Shown: positions 56,001 to 64,000 of the stretch, one piece after another
Position numbering within the stretch: the first letter of the stretch is position 1
Layout of the letters: every line of letters starts with the position of its first letter
Notes under the pieces: model-generated
Told to the model about the DNA's origin: nothing
Databases searched by the model: none
What the model saw: only the letters and a program-made list of their open reading frames with translations
Origin: Teichococcus aerophilus
Lineage (GTDB): Bacteria; Pseudomonadota; Alphaproteobacteria; Acetobacterales; Acetobacteraceae
Assembly: GCF_014490485.1 (NCBI RefSeq)
Contig: NZ_JACTVA010000021.1
Span: 24,219 to 88,218, forward strand
DNA length: 64,000 nucleotides
Direction of reading: 5' to 3'
Made by a program: the position numbers and the translations under genes

Positions 56001-58861
56001 ACCGTCTCATCGACGACCTGGGTGACGTACCGCGCGGAACCCTGGCTGAAATCGCTGGCCTGAAGAACAGAATTCCAGTTGCGGCGGATCAGCCGGGCGG
56101 TGATGGCGATGCCGGGCAGCGCCTTGCCTTCCGCATCCACCGCCAGTGCCTCGGCCTCGATGGCGCCGGCCTGGGCGATGTAGCGCGGCACCTTCAGGCC
56201 GAGCACGAAGGGCGGCAGCGCCACCACGTTCTGGGTGCTGCGGACCTGGATGTCGTCGTCGCCCGTCACCGTCGCCTCGATGCGGTAGCGGCGGGGCTGC
56301 GCGGTCGGCTCCACGGTGGGGTCGAGGTCGAGCCGCGCGGCGCCGCCATCATCGGTGCGGGTTTCGCGCTGCATCACCGGGGAGCTGCGGAATTCGCTGA
56401 TGCCGGAGAAACGGCTGTCGGAGGAGAAGGAGAAGCCTTCGCGCGAAGGCGGTGCCCAGCTCTCGGGGAACTGGGTGACGCGCCAGGTGATGGGCCGGCC
56501 CGCGGCGAGGCCACCGGCAAAGTAGCGGGCCAGCAGGTCCACCGAGAAGGGTGCGTCCAGCGGCACGCGCTGCGCGCCGTTCAGCAGCACTTCGAAGGTC
56601 GGCAGCCGGTAGGCTTCCTTCTTGAAGGTGATGATGCCGCAGGAGGCGTTCTCGCTCGTCTCGAAGCGCACGGTGTAGTCGCCGGTCGCGTCGGTCTTCT
56701 CGGCGAAGAGGTGGTGGAAGCCGCCGGCATCGTCCGGTGTGACGGGGATGCGCCATTCCTGGTCCCCCGGGCCGCTGACCACCAGCGTGCCGGGCGTGCG
56801 GCGGAGGCTGAGCGCGCCACCTTGCCAGTCACGAACAAAACCCTGGATGTGGACGGGGTCTTCCGGCCGGTAGATCGGGCGTTCCGTGAAGACGTGGCAG
56901 AGGGCGCGCGGGGCCTCGCGGCGCTCCGCGACGTCACCTTGCGTCCAGCCGAGCCAGGTGCCGGAAGGACGCGTCCAGTTGCCGGCGGCGTATTGCTGGG
57001 GCGCGCGCAGCGGGTCCAGCACCAGCGTGTCGTTGCCCTTGACCACGACGATGCGGCGCAGCGCGCGGCGCTGGTTCTCCGCGGTGCGAGCGGGGGCGTT
57101 CCAGGTGAAGCCGCCATCGGCCTGGGTTACGCCCTGGGCCAGGGTGGTGTAGGCGTCGCCGTTCTGGCCTTCCAGCCGGATCTCGGCGCCGTCCACCGGG
57201 CGGGTATTGGAGAGAGAGGTGACCTGGAAGCGGACGCGGTCCGCCTCCTCCACCGTGGTCAGCACCAGGTCGGTGACCTGCACGCGCATCCAGCGGCGCT
57301 GGCTGCCATCCACCGGCCGCAGGCCGACCAGGTAGGCGCCGGGCTGCCGGGCGCCGGCGATGCGGGTGAGGTGCGGCGCGATGTCCAGGCCGAACTTGGC
57401 CTCCGTGCCGCCACGCGAGATCGGCAGCGGCACGAGTTCCGACACGGAGGGAGAGCCAAGGGCGGCGATGCGGGCGGCGAGGGCGTTGCGGCGGATATTC
57501 TCCGTGCCCGTCCAGGGCGTCGGCTCGTTGCCGGCGAGCGGCGGGGCGGTGTCGTCATCCGTTTCCAGCCCGGCCTGCGGGAAGGGCCAGAAGTCGCGCC
57601 CGAGCGGGTCGATGGCATGAATGCGCAGGTCGGCGCGGTCGTAGCCATGGCCGCGCAACGGCAGCATCTGCGGGCCGAGGCGTTCCACGAGCCCCTGCCC
57701 GGCATCCCAGTGCAGGGCGGGGCGGTCGGCGACGAAGGAGAAGCGGAGCGGCGCCGGCGCGCTTTCCAGCGCGCGGCCGCGGCGGTCCTTCACGCCACCC
57801 GGTTCCAGCTGCAGTGTGTAGGCGGTGTCGGCGGCGAACTTGCCGGTGATGAACCACTGCCGGCCCCGGGTTTCCACCGCCATGTCCTCCACCGGCGGCG
57901 TCACGCGCAGCACCTGGCGAGCGCGAAGGATGTCGATCGCCTCCGGCTCCGCCGAGAAGCGCAGCATCAGGCCGCGGCGGGCGGTGCTGCCGCCATCGGG
58001 CAGGCAGCGCATCAGGCCGTCCTGCGTCTCCCGTGTCAGGTCGCGGCCGCAGAAGCTGTCGGTGACGGTGAAGGGGGAGGCGCTGCGCAGCCGCAGTTCA
58101 AAGGCCTGGTCATCGAGGCCGGGGGCGTCGGACAGCTTGAGGCGCAGCAGGGCGACGCGGCCATCCGGGATGGGGGCGTTCAGCACCACGCGGTACGTGG
58201 CCGGGGCGCCGCGCGCGGCACGGTCCACCGGGCGGATGGTGAAGTCGCGTCCGGTCAGCACCTGGGCGCCGGGGCCGGCGGTGCCGGGCAGCGGCCGCAG
58301 CTCGATGCTCAGCAGCCGGGCCAGGGCGGCGGTGTCCACCGGGTCGGGGAAGGTCAGGGCGATGGTGTCGAGGTCGGGGACGCCTTCGTCGCCCTCGGCT
58401 GGCTGGGTCTGGGTCGGCGCGGGCAGCAGCGGCACCAGGGTGGTGTCCCGCCCGCCGGCGGAGACGGTGACACGCTGCAACGGCCGCCAGGGCTCGGAGG
58501 GGCGGAACTGCAGCGCGCGGGCACCCAGCCACTGCCAGGCGCCCGGCGTGGCGGGGGACATCTGCACGAGGCGCTCGGGGCTGTCTTCGGGCCCGCCCTG
58601 GGCCGGGCCCTGGTCGGAACTGAAGAAGACCGTCACCGGGTCCCACCGCCGCAGGAAGCGGTCCGGCACCAGCGTGGCGCCATCGGCGCGGCGGGCGACG
58701 TCCAGCGGCTGGGGCGATGCAGGGCTTGCGGGCTGGGCCGAGGTGGGCTGGGCCGAGGTGGGCTGGGCCGAGGTGGGCTGGGCCAGGGCGGGCAGCGCCG
58801 CCGCCGAGACGGCGGTGGCGACAGCGGTGGCGAAGGCGGTGCCGAGGATGGGGTGCTTCAT
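53051..58861 (-). CDS. Alpha-2-macroglobulin family protein lacking the thioester cysteine
   Basis: The 1936-residue product has a signal peptide (AFATAVATAVSAAALPALAQ) and macroglobulin-like modules: MG-type TRFRPSEPWRPL-like parts, a bait-like middle, and the A2M core with NGLVAFWPRMRGSVWLTASA and AYRVLNAAAKAG. At the thioester position it reads PFDGTEQRISL (about 54480-54503, residue about 1455), where trap-type proteins have GCTEQ, so the reactive cysteine is gone. Without it the protein should not bond proteases covalently. It is coupled by ATGA overlap to the YcxB-like gene and next to pbpC, as in the yfhM-pbpC arrangement. It is longer than E. coli YfhM (1653). Confidence 0.9.
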   Translation of the reverse strand: MKHPILGTAFATAVATAVSAAALPALAQPTSAQPTSAQPTSAQPASPASPQPLDVARRADGATLVPDRFLRRWDPVTVFFSSDQGPAQGGPEDSPERLVQMSPATPGAWQWLGARALQFRPSEPWRPLQRVTVSAGGRDTTLVPLLPAPTQTQPAEGDEGVPDLDTIALTFPDPVDTAALARLLSIELRPLPGTAGPGAQVLTGRDFTIRPVDRAARGAPATYRVVLNAPIPDGRVALLRLKLSDAPGLDDQAFELRLRSASPFTVTDSFCGRDLTRETQDGLMRCLPDGGSTARRGLMLRFSAEPEAIDILRARQVLRVTPPVEDMAVETRGRQWFITGKFAADTAYTLQLEPGGVKDRRGRALESAPAPLRFSFVADRPALHWDAGQGLVERLGPQMLPLRGHGYDRADLRIHAIDPLGRDFWPFPQAGLETDDDTAPPLAGNEPTPWTGTENIRRNALAARIAALGSPSVSELVPLPISRGGTEAKFGLDIAPHLTRIAGARQPGAYLVGLRPVDGSQRRWMRVQVTDLVLTTVEEADRVRFQVTSLSNTRPVDGAEIRLEGQNGDAYTTLAQGVTQADGGFTWNAPARTAENQRRALRRIVVVKGNDTLVLDPLRAPQQYAAGNWTRPSGTWLGWTQGDVAERREAPRALCHVFTERPIYRPEDPVHIQGFVRDWQGGALSLRRTPGTLVVSGPGDQEWRIPVTPDDAGGFHHLFAEKTDATGDYTVRFETSENASCGIITFKKEAYRLPTFEVLLNGAQRVPLDAPFSVDLLARYFAGGLAAGRPITWRVTQFPESWAPPSREGFSFSSDSRFSGISEFRSSPVMQRETRTDDGGAARLDLDPTVEPTAQPRRYRIEATVTGDDDIQVRSTQNVVALPPFVLGLKVPRYIAQAGAIEAEALAVDAEGKALPGIAITARLIRRNWNSVLQASDFSQGSARYVTQVVDETVEERQLTSTADAQALRFEAREAGVYLVELQAEDRTGRRQTVRVDLFMAGDSAVTWARPPAQTVTVSPERDSYAPGDTATLLIQSPFQTARALAIVEEPEGRFRYDWVEITNGFGRYTLPVRKEQMPRLAVHFLLMRGRLEQGPSNPAQAPTAPFDQGKPVTLAATSWVTVTPVRHRVNVALAAPATVRPGEEVDVTLRLTDEAGRPMAGEAAFWMVDQAVLSLAREQPLDPLAQFIVDRPARAVATDTRAMAFGIIPLDENPGGDEAEDAWGQENISVRRNFTPVPVYLPRVRVGADGIARVRVRMPDTLTVFKLRAKAVSGPDRFGFGTGEIRVRQAVVAQPALPRFLRPGDSFDATVIGRIVEGPGGAGRASFSADGLTLRGANEQNFAWADNRPARVSFPVEVPMAAGATGADAARLRFLLRRAADGVGDAVELNLPIRPDRTPLRERLTLAVAPGATTRIPEPTRPVRPGSYAARLSIATDPAVTRMLAGFNLLLALPFDGTEQRISLTGAQLALAPFAPLWNAAGLQDRLATDLRATVQAIRQSTDDNGLVAFWPRMRGSVWLTASAYRVLNAAAKAGQEVDAALLERLGTVLSRALRSDFPHLLNGEELRERVAALTALAEAGKLEPAYAAELSRRAALMPTEALAQAVSAVSLLPPDSQGLMPGLLETLWSRVRILNREGRPAYAGLSDTGGSAYILPSEPRALAETLLAVARVSPQEPRLTLLRDGLIRLGAGADVWGNTNADAAALRALAATGTPQGQPVEVSATLPQGGQTGRLGADTPVLSWPTDRTGPLSVTNRGNTPVLALAERRYLPAEPGAQAQPVQEGFVLSRTLFRVPAGGGPLERLAPGPDGAIQLKAGDVVEEQAELVNPEDRPHVAITLPIAAGMEPLNPALATAPAEAAPSLAPSPAPGWTAYGDDALTAVYTLLPSGNHRIAFRMRAQVAGSFTQPPGAAAMIYAPATQGFSAGQRVVISP
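58731..58784. repeat. 15-bp tandem repeat after the alpha-2-macroglobulin signal peptide
   Basis: GGCTGGGCCGAGGTG is repeated 3.6 times without mismatch. On the minus strand it encodes QPTSA repeats (AQPTSAQPTSAQPTSAQPAS) at the mature N-terminus, a flexible spacer. The perfect copies indicate recent expansion and likely copy-number variation between strains. Confidence 0.9.
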
Positions 58862-58872
58862 GGTCGAGGTCC

Positions 58873-61800
58873 TCAGCGGGCCAGGGCGGGCGTGACGCCG
58901 GCCATGTCGCGATACTGGCGGGCGATCTCCGGCGGCGGGCCGGAGGGGCGGGGCGTCAGCCCCAGGATGGCGGGGCGGAGCGCGGTGGCGGTGGCATCCG
59001 CCGGCACGCGTGCCTCGATGATGTAGCGGCCGGGCGGCAGGCGGTGCAGCTGGGCGAGTCCCCTGCCCCGCTCCTCCCCCTGCGCGTCCAGCAGGCGGAC
59101 CTGGGCGAGGTCGGGCTCCGCGCGGATGCCGATGCCGACCCAGCCTTCGCGCGGCATGGTGAAGCCGAACAGCGCGCTGCTGCCGGCGCCGACCATGACG
59201 GGCGCGCCAAGGCCTTCCTTGGCCGGATGCACCGGCGTCGCCGTCAGTTCCAGCGAGCCGGAGAGCGGGCCGTCCTGCGGCGAGAGCAGCCGCAGCACCG
59301 CCGGGCCGCCCGGCAGGTAGCGGTGCAGTTCCGCGCCTGCCGGGAAGACCTGCGGTGCGTCCTCGCCCAGGGCCAGGATGACGGGGGCCGTGGTGCGGGC
59401 GTGCAGCAGCACCGGCCCGGGGGGCGAGAGGCTGAGTGCCATGCTGTCCCCGGCCAGGCGTAGCTGGCGCGGCACCGCCACGGGCTGCGGGTTGCCGGCC
59501 GGCCAGGGCGAGGCGCCCTGCCCTTCCAGCCAGGCGATGACCGGGCCGGGGCCGTGTTCCAGCACCAGCCAGCCGGGGCCGGTGGGGGCCAGGCGGGCGC
59601 CTTCGGCGATGCTGCCATCGGCACCGATGAAGCGGGCGGTGGCACCGGCGACGGCGATGCGCTGGTTGGCCATCGGCGCCACCGGCAGCATCAGCGAGCC
59701 GGCGGCGCCGATGAAGCGCTTCAGCGGCAGGCCGGGGCGCAGGGCCATCGGCGGTGCGTCCAGCGTGGCGGTGGCGATGCTGGCGGGCGCGTCGGCGGTG
59801 TTGGTGTTGATCAGCAGCACCTCGGTCCATTCGCCTTCGGCCAGGCGGCTGGTGGCGGTGTCACCAGCCCAGAGGGTGACCGCATCCGCCCCGCGCCAGC
59901 CGAGGATGGCGGCGGTGCCGGGGGCGAGGTCCAGCCGCAGGCGCTTGCCGCCGGGCGGCAGCCGCAGCGGCTGGGCGCCATTGGCGGGCAGCAGCGGCGT
60001 GGCGGCGTCGGTGAGGTCCCGCGCTTCGGCCAGCGCGGGTTCCAGCAGGGTCAGCGCGATGCGGGCCGTATCCCGCGACAGGGCGTTGCCGACGCGCAGC
60101 GGTGCCTCGCCGGCCAGGGCCAGGGTGGAGCCGGTGGCGACGCCCATGCCGCGCCCAGCCTGCAAGGCGATGGCCGGGCCATCCTGCCGGGCCAGCCACA
60201 GGCGCGGGCGGGCGGCATCGGCCGGCGGCGGCAGGATGGCGGTGTCGCCAGCGGGCAGGTTCAGCACGGTGGCGGTGCCGGCGGTCGGGCGCAGCGTAGC
60301 GACCTGCAACGGCGCATCGCTTGTGGCGAGCAGCCAGACGCGGCCGGCCTGCGGGGCCAGCAGCCCGTCCTCTACCCGGCGCAGGCCCCGGCCGGGAGCG
60401 TCGGCCTGGCGTAGCCCTTGGCCCTGGCTCTGGACGGACAGCAGCGCGGAGCCGGGGGCATCCACCGCCGCCAGGAACAGGCCGGGCAGGCCCTCCACGC
60501 CGGTGGGGGTGATGCGGCCGGGGGCCTGCGCGGCGGGGTTTGCGATGCGGGCGGCGAAGCGCACCGGCGCCGTGCCGCCTTCCACCGGCCAGACCGAGGC
60601 GCGCCACTGCGCGCCGGGCACCGCCGGCACCGCCACCAGCGGCGCGGTGCCGCGATCGGTGCTGACGCTGCGCCAGCTGCCGTCGGGCTGCTGGCGTTCC
60701 AGGCTGAGCGCCAGCGTGTCGGTCGATTGCGCGGTGGCCAGCACCAGGCTGCCATCCGGCGCGGTGGGCAGGGTCAGGCGGTGCACGCCGCCATTCTCCA
60801 GCGTCAAGGTGCCGCTGGCCTCCACCGCGCGGGGCTCGCGCGCCTCGGGCAGGGAGAGGCGCAGGGCGAGGGCGCCGGGCTGCACGCCGCCCTCCCCTTC
60901 CCCGGCACCCTCGCCGTCGGCGGGGGTGGATTCGGTGTCGTCGCCTGGGCCTTCGGTGTCCTCGGCGGATTCTTCAGACTCGCCGTTGTTGCTGCTGTCA
61001 CCACGGGAGATGTCGCGCAGTTCGGTGGTGATGGCGGACAGGTCCAGCGTGTAGCGGCCGGCGGGCAGCAGGCGGGAGGTGGCGAGGTTCCAATCCTCCG
61101 CCTGGCCTTCGTCGCGTGCCACGACGCGGCCTTCCGCATCGCGCAGGATGCCGCGCAGCGCGGTGGCGCCGAAGGTGGTCAGGCTGACCACGCGGTCCTC
61201 GGCGATGGCGAAGGGGATGCTGGCGGGCAGCGAGACGGCGCGTGGGATGTCCGGCTGCAATTCCTCGGCGCGCAGGCTCAGGTGGTAATCCAGCCGGTCG
61301 TTGCGGCCGAGGGCGCGGGCTTCCACCCGGTAGCGGCCGGCGGGCAGCAGGCCGGTGAAGGGCGTGCCGTCGGCGAGGCCGCCGGCGCGGGTGGAGCCCT
61401 CCCCTTCCAGCCGCAGCAGGGTGGCGGCCATGCCGTTGTCGATGCCCAGTGTGACGGTGGCGGGGCCGGCCAAAGTGAAGTCCCACTGGTCCGGCGCGCG
61501 GGTATCGTCGCGGCCCGCGGGTTCGCGCCACTGGTGGCGCGCGGGGGCGTCGAAGGCCAGCATATGGGGGCCGTGGCCTTCCAGCGCCACGGCCGGGCGC
61601 TGCTGGGTCAGCCGGGCGATGATGCGGGATTCGACATCGGCGGGCAGCACCACCAGCCGGTAACGGCCGGGGCGCAGGGCCTGCACCAGACCGTCCAGCG
61701 GGCCGATGGGCAGCAGCGGCCAGCCCTCCGCATCCTCCAGCCGGGCGGCGACCTCGCGGCCCAGGCTGGGCAGGTCCAGCCGGTAGTCGCCGGGCTCGGT

Positions 61801-64000
61801 GATCTCGATGGGGAAGGCGGTGCCGCTGCCGGCGGGCAATGCGGCGCGCACCGTGGTGCCGGGCAGCAGCGTGGCGCCCTGCTGCATCGGTGCCGGGCGG
61901 GCGACGACGCCCAGCCGGCCGGCGGAGTCCACCGCGCCGACCGTCAGCCGGTAGTCCCCGGCGCGCAGGTAATGTTGGATGAGCATGTTCTGGCCGGTGC
62001 CGTTGGCCTCGGCCTGGTCCAGCGCCGGCAGGAAGGCGGTGCCGATCTGGCCACGGCTGCGCAGGCGGCCCAGCGTTTCCACCCGGTACAGCCCGCCTTC
62101 GGGAACACGCAGGGCGAAGCTGCGTTGTTCGTCACGGCCCAGGGTGAGGAAGACCGGCTGCCCGGCGCCCAGCGTGCCGAGATTGGGCAGCGGCTGCGGC
62201 CGGGGCATGGCCACCGGCGCGGCGGGCTGGCGCCAGGAGAGGATGGTGGTGCGCGGGGCCTGCGGGGCCGGCAGGCGCAGCGCGGCGGGGTTGCCGGCCA
62301 CGATGCGTGCTTCGGCCGCGCCGCCGCCCAGGGCGGTGGCCACCGGCTCCCCCATGGCGCGGGCGGCCAGGGGGATTTCCAATACCTGGCCAGGCAGCTG
62401 CGTCAGGGTCAGCGGGCCGGCGGTGGGGTCCAGCGGCAGCGGGCGGGCCACCAGGCCGAGATCGCTGCCGTTGGAGAGCAGGGAGAGGCGCTGCCCTTCC
62501 TCCAGCGTGACGGTGCCGAGCGGCAGTACCGGGTCGGCCGGCTGCGGCGGCGCCGGGCTGGCGGGGATCAGGCCCGGAGGGCCGACCGTCAGGTCCAGCA
62601 CGCCGCTGGCATTGGCCGGCGGTTCCAGCCGCAGCCGGTACCAGCCGGGCGCGAGGTCCCAGCCACGCTGGGAGTCGCCGTTGGCGGCGCCGGGCGCGCG
62701 CGGGGCAGTGACGGGCTGGATGGTTGCGTTGACCGCCACGCCATCCGCCCGCACGGCGATGGGGCCGGGTGCGGTGACCTGCACCAGCAGCGTGACGGGG
62801 CCGCGCAGGTTGAAGCGGCTGCGCCAGGCCTGGCCGGGCGCGACGCGCGGGCCGCTGCCGCCGACCAATACCGGCTCCCGCCCGCTCTGGTCCCGCCGCA
62901 GCAGGACGGTGGCAGGCACGCCGTCGCCGCCCAGGCCGACTGCTTCGGCGGCGACCATATAGGTGCCGGGGCCGGGCTGGCGGCGGATGGCCTCACCGCC
63001 GAAGGCACGCAGCTGGAAAGCCTGGCCTTCCCGCCCGGTAACGGTGACGCGCCGCGGCGCCTCGCCACGCGGGTTGGTGTTGAGCTGGATCACCGGGTCG
63101 CGCCGTTCCGGCAGGATGACGGCGCTGGCGATGCGTGGGCCGGTGCCGACGTCCAGCCGCGCGGCGGCGGGCTCGGGCAGGGTCAGGCGGAAGCGGTTGG
63201 CCTGGCTGGGCAGCTCGTACACCTCGCTGCCGAAGGGGCCGATGACGCCACTGAGCCAGCCTTGCGCCAAAGCGGGGGCGCCATCCAGCCGGAGGTGGAA
63301 GGGGGTGGCCGGGGCGCCGTCCGCCCAGGGCAATGACGGGCCGCCATAGGCGGTGACCAGGTAGGTGCCGGGTTCCAGCTCCGGCGTCAGCAGCAGGCGG
63401 CTCAGCGTGTGGCCGGGGGTGGGTTCGATCGTCGCGGCGTCCGGTGTGGTGGGGACGAGGTCGCGGCCCTCCCGCCACAGCCGCAGGTCCCGCAGGCCGC
63501 GCCCGGCGGCCTCGATGCGGACGGGGCGCTGCTTGTCCACCACGAACCAGAAGGCACGCTGTTGCAGGTCCGCCAGCGTGGCGCTGAGGGTTTCGCCGGA
63601 GCGCAGGATGGCGGGCGGCGCGGCCTCGGCGAAGGGAGTGACGCTGAGGCGGGTGTCGCCCTGGGCGTTCTCGGCGCCCCGGGTACGCAGCTTGTAGGTG
63701 CCGGTATCGAGCAGCACGTCCAGCCGGCCATCGGCGGCGCCGGGCGCGCCGGCCTCTTCGGCGGGGCCGGTCAGCATGTCCACCAGTTGCAGGGCGGTGC
63801 CGGTGGGGCTTTCGGCGCGGATGGCGAAGCGGCCGGGCTGCAGCACTTCCACGAGTGTCTCGCCCTGTCCGGCAGTCGGTAGCGTCTCGCGCTGGAGGCG
63901 CGCGGCGGGGGCGGTGACGGCGGGGCCGGGTGGCAGGGCGGCCGGCGCGGCGGCGATGGCGGTGGGCCATGCGGGCGTGGGCAGCGGGGCGACGGGCGTG
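58873..64000 (-). CDS. Very large beta-rich repeat protein (5' end beyond window)
   Basis: The frame is open from the stop at 58873 to the right edge, over 1,700 residues, and its start lies outside the window. Residues just inside the edge (PAALPPGPAVTAPAARLQRE) look like a mature secreted N-terminus. The protein is built from many beta-type modules, each containing a (P/A)GxY(R/T)(L/V) turn; I count at least eleven, such as EPGTYLVTAYGG, RPGRYRLVVLP, PAGRYTLDLSA and PPGRYIIEARV. A strongly acidic linker (around 60,895-61,010) divides it. I do not recognise the family. It is 11 bases before the alpha-2-macroglobulin gene, so the two are probably cotranscribed. Confidence 0.7.
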   Translation of the reverse strand, partial: TPVAPLPTPAWPTAIAAAPAALPPGPAVTAPAARLQRETLPTAGQGETLVEVLQPGRFAIRAESPTGTALQLVDMLTGPAEEAGAPGAADGRLDVLLDTGTYKLRTRGAENAQGDTRLSVTPFAEAAPPAILRSGETLSATLADLQQRAFWFVVDKQRPVRIEAAGRGLRDLRLWREGRDLVPTTPDAATIEPTPGHTLSRLLLTPELEPGTYLVTAYGGPSLPWADGAPATPFHLRLDGAPALAQGWLSGVIGPFGSEVYELPSQANRFRLTLPEPAAARLDVGTGPRIASAVILPERRDPVIQLNTNPRGEAPRRVTVTGREGQAFQLRAFGGEAIRRQPGPGTYMVAAEAVGLGGDGVPATVLLRRDQSGREPVLVGGSGPRVAPGQAWRSRFNLRGPVTLLVQVTAPGPIAVRADGVAVNATIQPVTAPRAPGAANGDSQRGWDLAPGWYRLRLEPPANASGVLDLTVGPPGLIPASPAPPQPADPVLPLGTVTLEEGQRLSLLSNGSDLGLVARPLPLDPTAGPLTLTQLPGQVLEIPLAARAMGEPVATALGGGAAEARIVAGNPAALRLPAPQAPRTTILSWRQPAAPVAMPRPQPLPNLGTLGAGQPVFLTLGRDEQRSFALRVPEGGLYRVETLGRLRSRGQIGTAFLPALDQAEANGTGQNMLIQHYLRAGDYRLTVGAVDSAGRLGVVARPAPMQQGATLLPGTTVRAALPAGSGTAFPIEITEPGDYRLDLPSLGREVAARLEDAEGWPLLPIGPLDGLVQALRPGRYRLVVLPADVESRIIARLTQQRPAVALEGHGPHMLAFDAPARHQWREPAGRDDTRAPDQWDFTLAGPATVTLGIDNGMAATLLRLEGEGSTRAGGLADGTPFTGLLPAGRYRVEARALGRNDRLDYHLSLRAEELQPDIPRAVSLPASIPFAIAEDRVVSLTTFGATALRGILRDAEGRVVARDEGQAEDWNLATSRLLPAGRYTLDLSAITTELRDISRGDSSNNGESEESAEDTEGPGDDTESTPADGEGAGEGEGGVQPGALALRLSLPEAREPRAVEASGTLTLENGGVHRLTLPTAPDGSLVLATAQSTDTLALSLERQQPDGSWRSVSTDRGTAPLVAVPAVPGAQWRASVWPVEGGTAPVRFAARIANPAAQAPGRITPTGVEGLPGLFLAAVDAPGSALLSVQSQGQGLRQADAPGRGLRRVEDGLLAPQAGRVWLLATSDAPLQVATLRPTAGTATVLNLPAGDTAILPPPADAARPRLWLARQDGPAIALQAGRGMGVATGSTLALAGEAPLRVGNALSRDTARIALTLLEPALAEARDLTDAATPLLPANGAQPLRLPPGGKRLRLDLAPGTAAILGWRGADAVTLWAGDTATSRLAEGEWTEVLLINTNTADAPASIATATLDAPPMALRPGLPLKRFIGAAGSLMLPVAPMANQRIAVAGATARFIGADGSIAEGARLAPTGPGWLVLEHGPGPVIAWLEGQGASPWPAGNPQPVAVPRQLRLAGDSMALSLSPPGPVLLHARTTAPVILALGEDAPQVFPAGAELHRYLPGGPAVLRLLSPQDGPLSGSLELTATPVHPAKEGLGAPVMVGAGSSALFGFTMPREGWVGIGIRAEPDLAQVRLLDAQGEERGRGLAQLHRLPPGRYIIEARVPADATATALRPAILGLTPRPSGPPPEIARQYRDMAGVTPALAR

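Noticed and set aside
58731..58784. Short direct repeats as a possible CRISPR array
   Set aside because: Units are contiguous with no spacers and lie in frame inside a coding region, so they are a protein repeat.
55301..59026. A 1241-codon open frame on the plus strand
   Set aside because: It is antisense to the alpha-2-macroglobulin gene, whose domains and signal peptide are clear. Composition is that of a shadow frame.
60418..63336. A 972-codon open frame on the plus strand
   Set aside because: It is antisense to the giant beta-rich protein and shows the same His/Gln/Gly-rich shadow composition.
1..64000. tRNA, rRNA or riboswitch genes
   Set aside because: I looked for tRNA-like T-loop sequences and rRNA-like blocks in the gaps and saw none I could support. 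Short structured RNAs cannot be excluded by eye.

Overview
The window is GC-rich DNA, most likely from an alphaproteobacterium of the Acetobacteraceae (Roseomonas-like). This rests on high GC, the alphaproteobacterial flagellar accessory genes flbT and flaF, DUF1217 and DUF6468 proteins, a MotE-like protein, and the flgF-flgG-flgA-flgH order. The genus is inference. Positions 1 to about 44,450 hold one large flagellar cluster. Positions about 44,800 to 64,000 hold unrelated metabolic, hypothetical and cell-envelope genes.

Layout of the flagellar half. Minus-strand flgB-flgC-fliE-fliQ-flhA runs off the left edge. Then come fliI (+) and a minus-strand filament block: rod-binding flgJ-type protein, flgN-like chaperone, a TPR-glycosyltransferase that resembles a flagellin glycosyltransferase, flagellin, flaF, flbT, a FlaG-like protein and a DUF1217 protein. 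Positions 11.9-17 kb hold unusual passengers: a bactofilin, a catalytically dead tyrosine-recombinase relative, two unknown proteins and a protein with two tandem ParB/sulfiredoxin-like domains. Next are fliJ, a trypsin-like periplasmic protease, small unknown proteins, and flgE-flgK-flgL-ORF-flgI (minus). The fliF-fliH-fliN-fliP-ORF-fliG-ORF-motB run (minus) lies back to back with fliL-fliM-DUF6468-motE (+). Last are a lytic transglycosylase (minus) and motA-AMIN/TPR protein-flgF-flgG-flgA-flgH (+). Together these cover most of the basal body, export gate and ATPase, C-ring, rod, rings, hook, junction proteins, filament and stator. flhB, fliR, flgD, fliD, fliO and a clear fliK were not found.

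The second half has a peptide-type ABC substrate-binding protein, a glutathione S-transferase with an operator-like palindrome, two unknown proteins, a DUF1612/RHE_PE00001-type DNA-binding protein, and a four-gene envelope operon. That operon runs from a very large beta-rich secreted protein (cut by the right edge) through an alpha-2-macroglobulin without the thioester cysteine and a YcxB-like membrane protein to penicillin-binding protein 1C.

Two non-coding patterns stand out. A 10-bp word, ATGCGAAAAA (TTTTTCGCAT), recurs in nearly every divergent promoter region of the flagellar half and was not seen by eye in the other half, so it is a candidate operator for a flagellar regulon. Four convergent gene junctions (about 17.0, 35.6, 44.5 and 49.6 kb) each carry a facing pair of one conserved hairpin-plus-T-tract unit, a dispersed repeat family that appears to act as bidirectional terminators.
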